The notes beneath the pieces were generated by a model. It made no database searches and had not been told where the DNA came from. It worked only from the letters and a program-made list of their open reading frames with translations. Position numbers and translations under genes: made by a program. From assembly GCA_900551075.1 (NCBI GenBank), contig URVB01000079.1, positions 1 through 10,476 of the forward strand: a DNA stretch of 10,476 bases. The letters are read 5' to 3'. Positions 6,644 to 10,476 of the stretch are shown one piece after another (positions within the stretch are counted from its first letter, which is position 1; every line of letters starts with the position of its first letter). This DNA comes from an uncultured Blautia sp. (lineage in GTDB: Bacteria > Bacillota > Clostridia > Lachnospirales > Lachnospiraceae).

Positions 6644-7621
6644 ATGAAGAAATCAAAAGTGGATATCCGGAAATACTCTCTGGTATTGATTCTTGTGGGT
6701 ATGATGGTTGTGTGCTCCATATTGTCAAGTAACTTCCTGACAGTAAAGAACCTGACGAACATTTTAAAGCAGGTTAGTATTGTTACCATTTGTGCCTTTG
6801 CACAGGGCATGATTATCATCACCGGGGATATTGATCTTTCCATCGGTTATCTGGCAGGTATGGCCGGAAGCTACGCATGTATCGTGTACGTTGCTACACA
6901 TAACCTTGTATTTGCGTTTTTGTTCGGCATTTTCCTGGGCGCTTTAGTCGGCGCTATCAACGGTCTGTTTGTTGCATACTTCGAGCTGCCGGCCTTCATC
7001 GTAACACTTGCTATGCAGACGGTGTGCTTTGGTGCCATTTGTCTCTACACAGGCGGCCAGAACATTTACCAGATCGGGGACTTTAAGGTCTTAGGACAGG
7101 GAAGTATCGGTTTTATTCCTTCCACTGTTGTATTCATGCTGATTATGCTGGTTATCACACATATTCTGCTGAAATATACAAAATTTGGCCGTTACTTATA
7201 CGCAATCGGCGGCAACTCTGAGGCAGCCAATGCAGCTGGTATTCAGGTCTGTAAAGTAAAATGGGCAGCCTTCATCGTATCCGGTATTTTTGCAGCTGTT
7301 GCAGGTATGGTACTGATGGGACGTTTGAATGCAGGTATCCCAAGCGAGGGCACAGGCTATGAGACGGATGCCATCACTGCTACTGTAATTGGCGGTACAA
7401 GCTTCTCTGGTGGTGCCGGTACTGCAGTCGGAACCTTACTTGGTTCTTTGATTATCGGTGTTCTTAACAACATCATGAATCTTATGGGAATTGACTCCTA
7501 TCTCCAGATGATTATCAAGGGGGCAATTATCATTCTGGCAGTGCTGATGGACGTAATTTCTAAGACACAGAAGAAGTCTGTAAAAATTATGGCATCAACT
7601 TCTGACTCTCATCAGAAGTAA
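6644..7621 (+). CDS. Ribose-type sugar ABC importer, permease
   Basis: A 325-residue integral membrane protein of the RbsC/BPD_transp_2 family. A positively charged N-terminus precedes the first membrane span (about 12-27), and further hydrophobic spans follow to about residue 306, in line with the 8-10 helices of the family. Diagnostic segments are ITGDIDLSIG (59-68), the cytoplasmic coupling loop FGRYLYAIGGNSEAANAAGI (181-200), which contacts the ATPase, and the glycine-rich GGTSFSGGAGT (250-260). GGAGG (6631-6635) is 8 nt before the ATG, 19 nt after the ATPase gene. There is a single permease gene, so the channel is presumably a homodimer. Confidence 0.95.
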   Translation: MKKSKVDIRKYSLVLILVGMMVVCSILSSNFLTVKNLTNILKQVSIVTICAFAQGMIIITGDIDLSIGYLAGMAGSYACIVYVATHNLVFAFLFGIFLGALVGAINGLFVAYFELPAFIVTLAMQTVCFGAICLYTGGQNIYQIGDFKVLGQGSIGFIPSTVVFMLIMLVITHILLKYTKFGRYLYAIGGNSEAANAAGIQVCKVKWAAFIVSGIFAAVAGMVLMGRLNAGIPSEGTGYETDAITATVIGGTSFSGGAGTAVGTLLGSLIIGVLNNIMNLMGIDSYLQMIIKGAIIILAVLMDVISKTQKKSVKIMASTSDSHQK

Positions 7622-7672
7622 AGATAGCAAAACCAAAAAAATACACAAAGAAAAAAGAGGAGGTTTTTTACA

Positions 7673-8650
7673 ATGAAAGCAAAGAAAGTTTTAAGCGTGT
7701 TGCTGGCAGCAGGTATGATGACTGGGTTAATGGCTGGTGCAACAGTAAACGTATCTGCAGCAGAGGAGCCCTATAAGGTTGCATTCCTTCCTACTGATAT
7801 GTCCGCTACCTTCGCATCCTGGCTGGCAAGTGAGCTAGAGACTGCTTTTGAAGCTTACGATGACATGGAACTGACCATCATCGATTCCAAGAACGAGCTT
7901 CAGACTCAGATTAGCAACCTTGAGACCTGCGTATCTCAGAATTATGATTACATAATTCTCCTTCCCCTTGAGCCGGCAGCAGAGGATGACCTCGTGGAGA
8001 GCTACATCGCAGATGGAACTCCTATAATGAATATCAACCTTGATGACCTGGCTGTAGAGACTGCTTCCAGCGTTATCGCTAATCCATACGACCTTGGAAC
8101 AATCGTTGCTACTCAGGCTCTCAGTGAGCTGCCAGAGGATGCAAATGTAGTTGTTCTCCTTGGTCCGTCCGGAAACACTGACTCCATTGAGCGTCGTCGT
8201 GCATACGAAGATATTATCTTCTCTCAGAATGAGAATATCGCCATTCTTGATGAGCAGCTTGGTGACTGGGAGAAATCCAAAGGTATGGAATTAATGGAGA
8301 ACTGGCTGCAGGTTCACGATGATATCGACGCAGTTATTTCCATGAACGATGCAATGGCAATCGGCGCTTACGAAGCAGCAAAGGACGCTGGTGTGGCAGA
8401 CGATATCCTTTTCTATGGTGTTGATGGTCTTGCTGACGCAGCTGTTGCTATCCAGAACAGTGAGCTTAATGCTACCGCACTGCAGGATGCTCAGGTTATG
8501 GCAGAGGAAGGCGCTCGTATTGCTCATGAGGTTCTGACCGGTGAGAACACCGATGGGTATGAGAAGGTTCAGATTCCTGTAACCCTGATTACAGCTGACA
8601 ACGTTGATGAGTTTATCGAAAGATATACTGCTAATGGTATGTTAGACTAA
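7673..8650 (+). CDS. Sugar ABC importer, extracellular substrate-binding protein
   Basis: A 325-residue periplasmic-binding-protein-4-type protein (RbsB-like). An N-terminal signal peptide (KAKK, a hydrophobic core to about 22, then VSA-AEE with likely cleavage after Ala29) precedes two lobes. The first starts at YKVAFLP; the second has VVVLLGPSGNTDSIERRRA (159-177), DAVISMNDAMAIGA (219-232) and FYGVDGL (247-253). Binding proteins of Gram-positive bacteria are normally lipoproteins, but the lipobox position here reads LMAGA with Ala23 instead of Cys. The only cysteine in the protein is Cys86, so lipid anchoring is not expected. GAGGAGG (7657-7663) is 9 nt before the ATG, and 51 nt separate it from the permease gene. 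The ligand is probably the same sugar or polyol that is processed by the neighbouring enzymes. Confidence 0.93.
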   Translation: MKAKKVLSVLLAAGMMTGLMAGATVNVSAAEEPYKVAFLPTDMSATFASWLASELETAFEAYDDMELTIIDSKNELQTQISNLETCVSQNYDYIILLPLEPAAEDDLVESYIADGTPIMNINLDDLAVETASSVIANPYDLGTIVATQALSELPEDANVVVLLGPSGNTDSIERRRAYEDIIFSQNENIAILDEQLGDWEKSKGMELMENWLQVHDDIDAVISMNDAMAIGAYEAAKDAGVADDILFYGVDGLADAAVAIQNSELNATALQDAQVMAEEGARIAHEVLTGENTDGYEKVQIPVTLITADNVDEFIERYTANGMLD

Positions 8651-8663
8651 TTTTATTAACCGT

Positions 8664-8690
8664 AGTCTCCTCGGAGTTTTCCGGGGAGCT
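8664..8690 (+). other. Intercistronic stem-loop after the binding protein gene
   Basis: CTCCTCGGA (8667-8675) pairs with TCCGGGGAG (8680-8688), with one G-U pair and a 4-nt loop. AG/CT outside can add two pairs across a one-nucleotide offset. No U-run follows, so full termination is unlikely. Such hairpins after binding-protein genes often protect the upstream mRNA from 3' decay and raise binding protein levels; that role is inferred here. Confidence 0.55.
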
Positions 8691-8722
8691 GCAAATACAT
8701 GTACATGGAGGACATAAATAAA

Positions 8723-9742
8723 ATGAAACAGGCAATTTTAACAGCACCAGAGACAATTGCATTTAGTGAAATTGAAAAACCGGTTATTAAGCCAAATGAG
8801 ATTTTGATGAAGGTTAAAAATGTCGGAATCTGTGGTTCTGATATCCACGCATACTATGGTAAGCATCCATTTATGTCCTTCCCAATTCGTCTGGGCCATG
8901 AGATGGCCGGTGAAGTTGTGGAGGTCGGAGCAGAAGTAACCGGAATTGCAGTAGGCGATTTAGTAACTGCAATGCCCCAAGAATTCTGCCATGAGTGTGA
9001 GCCGTGTAAGAGTGGAAGATATAATATCTGTAATACTCTGGAGGTTATCGGATGTCAGACTCCCGGAGCGGCTTGTGAATATTTTAATGTAGATGCAGCC
9101 TTAATCAAAAAGATCCCAGAAGGCATGAGCGCGCGGATTGCAGCAACCATCGAGCCGGCAGCAGTTGGTGTTCACGCTGTAAGAAGAAGCGGAAGCATCA
9201 AGGGCATGAATGTTGTGGTAATGGGAGCCGGTACCATTGGTAACGTAACTGCACAGGCAGCTATGGCAGAGGGCGCTAAGAGCGTTTTGATTACTGATCT
9301 TTCTGAATATCGTCTGAAGCTTGCGAAAAAGTGCGGCATTCCTCATGCTGCCAACACCGGTAAGGTTTCTATGCAGGATGCAATCAAAGAAGCCTTCGGC
9401 GATGAAGGTGCTGATATTTTCTTTGAGTGTATCGGTATCGGAGCAACTGTCAACCAGGCTATTGAGTGCTCCAAGAAGGGTCATGACATTATAATTGTTG
9501 GTGTATACGGTACCAATCCTCAGATTAATATGGCATGGGTTCAGGATCGTGAGTTCAGACTGATTGGTTCCCTGATGTATGTGGACAAGGATTTTCAGGA
9601 TACCATTGATTATATGGCGGAGGGCAAAATCAATATGGAACCGCTGGTTTCCAGGGTATTCTCCTTTGATGAGTACCGGGAAGCATTCAAGTATATTGAA
9701 AAAAATAAAGATGAGAGCCTGAAGATTCTTATCGAAATGTAA
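8723..9742 (+). CDS. Zinc-dependent medium-chain (polyol) dehydrogenase
   Basis: A 339-residue MDR-family alcohol dehydrogenase resembling sorbitol, threonine and related polyol dehydrogenases. The GroES-like domain holds the catalytic zinc ligands Cys37 (GICGSD), His59-Glu60 (LGHEMAGEV) and Glu144 (IEPAAVG). The structural zinc lobe is intact: Cys89, Cys92, Cys95 and Cys103. The Rossmann fold follows with GAGTIG (168-173), and Asp192 (ITDLS) at the end of the second strand points to NAD rather than NADP. The longest frame starts at 8699, but GGAGG (8707-8711) lies inside that extension and precedes the ATG at 8723 by 11 nt, which also gives the usual N-terminus MKQAIL. It is the last gene before the terminator. 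Inferred role: oxidation of an imported hexitol to a ketose for the epimerase, or the reverse reduction. The substrate is not known. Confidence 0.9.
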   Translation: MKQAILTAPETIAFSEIEKPVIKPNEILMKVKNVGICGSDIHAYYGKHPFMSFPIRLGHEMAGEVVEVGAEVTGIAVGDLVTAMPQEFCHECEPCKSGRYNICNTLEVIGCQTPGAACEYFNVDAALIKKIPEGMSARIAATIEPAAVGVHAVRRSGSIKGMNVVVMGAGTIGNVTAQAAMAEGAKSVLITDLSEYRLKLAKKCGIPHAANTGKVSMQDAIKEAFGDEGADIFFECIGIGATVNQAIECSKKGHDIIIVGVYGTNPQINMAWVQDREFRLIGSLMYVDKDFQDTIDYMAEGKINMEPLVSRVFSFDEYREAFKYIEKNKDESLKILIEM

Positions 9743-9789
9743 GGAAAAAACCAGAGAAAAAGTCCATAGGACCTTTTGCTGGATATTTG

Positions 9790-9835
9790 GTAAAAAGGGT
9801 CGGGCTGTTTGCCTGGCCCTTTTTACGTACTTTTT
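9790..9835 (+). terminator. Intrinsic terminator closing the operon
   Basis: GTAAAAAGGGTC (9790-9801) pairs with GGCCCTTTTTAC (9815-9826), giving 12 pairs including one G-U. The 13-nt loop can add three further pairs (9803-9805 with 9811-9813). The U-rich descending arm and a following TTTTT (9831-9835) complete the signal. It lies about 50 nt after the dehydrogenase stop. The A-rich left arm may also let it work on the minus strand. Confidence 0.82.
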
Positions 9836-9861
9836 ATACAAGTTGAGACAGGCTCAGATAT

Positions 9862-9897
9862 CCGGCTTTTAAAGCGGGTATTTTTTTAAATTTTTTT
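9862..9897 (+). promoter_or_regulatory. Leader upstream of the short-chain dehydrogenase: weak hairpin plus T-runs
   Basis: CCgGCTT-TTA-AAGCgGG (9862-9878) is a short hairpin with one mismatch, followed by TATTTTTTTAAATTTTTTT. It could be a second weak terminator or attenuator, or simply AT-rich spacer. TTGAGA (9843-9848) could be a -35 box but no good -10 box sits at the right distance, so no promoter for the next gene can be called with confidence. Confidence 0.25.
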
Positions 9898-9919
9898 GTG
9901 AAAAGGGGGAACATAAAAA

Positions 9920-10476
9920 ATGGAAATAGATAACAAATACCGCAATTTTGATGAAAACTTTATCCTGGAAGGAAAAACGGCAATTATCACCGGTGCAAGC
10001 GGCGGAATCGGAGTAGCAATTGCTCAGATGTTTGCCAGGAAAGGCGCAGACATCGTTTGCTTTGATCTTCAGGATGCAGCAGAGCTTCATACCTATGTGA
10101 AGGGAATGGAAAAAAAATATCTTGGTGTCTGTGGAGACATTACCAAGACCGCAGATATCCAGAGGGTAGTGGACGAGACTGTAAAGGAAATGGGAAAAAT
10201 TGATGTCCTGGTAAACTGCGCAGGAATTGGTTTCCTGGAGATGGCTTCCGAAAGCACAGAAAAGGTATGGGATATGACCATGGCTGTAAATCTGACAGGA
10301 AGCACAAGAATGGCACTGGCTGTGGGTCAAAAGATGATTGAGAATGGTGGCGGAAGCATTATCAACATTGCATCCCAGGCGGGAGTAGTAGCCTTAGAGC
10401 GCCATCTTGCATACGGTACTGCCAAGGCAGGCATCATTCAGATGACAAAACAGCTTGCTTTAGAGTGGGGCAAGTA
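9920..10476 (+). CDS. Short-chain dehydrogenase/reductase, 3' end outside the window
   Basis: The first 185 codons of a classical SDR, which usually has about 250-270 residues. Present are the cofactor motif TGASGGIG (24-31), Asp49 at the end of the second strand (FDL, favouring NAD), NCAG (99-102) with Asn124, and the catalytic Ser152 and Tyr165-x3-Lys169 (YGTAK). An N-terminal extension of about 15 residues before the first strand (YRNFDENF) is typical of polyol-acting SDRs such as the threitol/GolD-type dehydrogenases; this assignment is tentative. AAGGGGGA (9903-9910) lies 9 nt before the ATG. It follows the operon terminator, so it is read either by read-through or from its own promoter. 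Location and family suggest a second polyol or ketose redox step in the same pathway. Confidence 0.85.
   Translation, partial: MEIDNKYRNFDENFILEGKTAIITGASGGIGVAIAQMFARKGADIVCFDLQDAAELHTYVKGMEKKYLGVCGDITKTADIQRVVDETVKEMGKIDVLVNCAGIGFLEMASESTEKVWDMTMAVNLTGSTRMALAVGQKMIENGGGSIINIASQAGVVALERHLAYGTAKAGIIQMTKQLALEWGK

Noticed and set aside
8699..8722. Upstream ATG codons at 8699 and 8705 for the zinc dehydrogenase
   Set aside because: GGAGG at 8707-8711 lies inside this extension and serves the ATG at 8723, which also gives the usual family N-terminus.
1..10476. CRISPR array or defence system
   Set aside because: No regularly spaced repeats and no cas-like or nuclease-like genes are seen.

Overview
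The window looks like chromosomal DNA of an anaerobic, gut-type Firmicute, most likely a Lachnospiraceae-like clostridium. The reasons are strong GGAGG-type ribosome binding sites, AT-rich intergenic DNA with near-consensus SigA promoters, clostridial-type sugar catabolism genes and an IS110-family remnant. The genus cannot be fixed from the sequence alone.

Left part (1-1792), low in genes and worn by mobile DNA: an IS110-family transposase remnant with an internal deletion (1-701); a non-coding tail with small hairpins; a minus-strand tRNA-Pro(CGG) gene with a perfect promoter and an intrinsic terminator; a 373-bp imperfect palindrome with nested stem-loops and no ORF (1139-1511), which could be a MITE or a structured RNA; and weak minus-strand coding debris (1533-1796), possibly from a recombinase or transposase.

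Right part (1793-10476), a sugar or polyol utilisation locus: a LacI-family regulator (minus) is divergent from a six-gene plus-strand operon. The operon encodes a D-allulose/D-tagatose 3-epimerase-type isomerase, a PfkB-family sugar kinase, a ribose-type ABC importer (ATPase, permease, binding protein) and a zinc-dependent medium-chain polyol dehydrogenase, and it closes with an intrinsic terminator near 9790. A short-chain dehydrogenase begins after it and runs off the window. The 449-bp divergent intergenic region holds a promoter for each direction. It also holds two copies of a 12-bp motif (CACGAGCACAAT), one right at the predicted operon start site, which are the best candidate operators for the LacI protein.

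Inferred working model: the importer brings in a rare ketohexose or hexitol, a dehydrogenase oxidises a polyol to a ketose, the epimerase inverts C3 (for example allulose to fructose), and the kinase phosphorylates the product for glycolysis. The LacI protein would repress the operon until the sugar or a derivative is present. The exact substrate is not determined by the sequence. Two starts were moved downstream of the longest ORF start because a Shine-Dalgarno sequence overlaps the upstream codon (ABC ATPase to 5137, zinc dehydrogenase to 8723).
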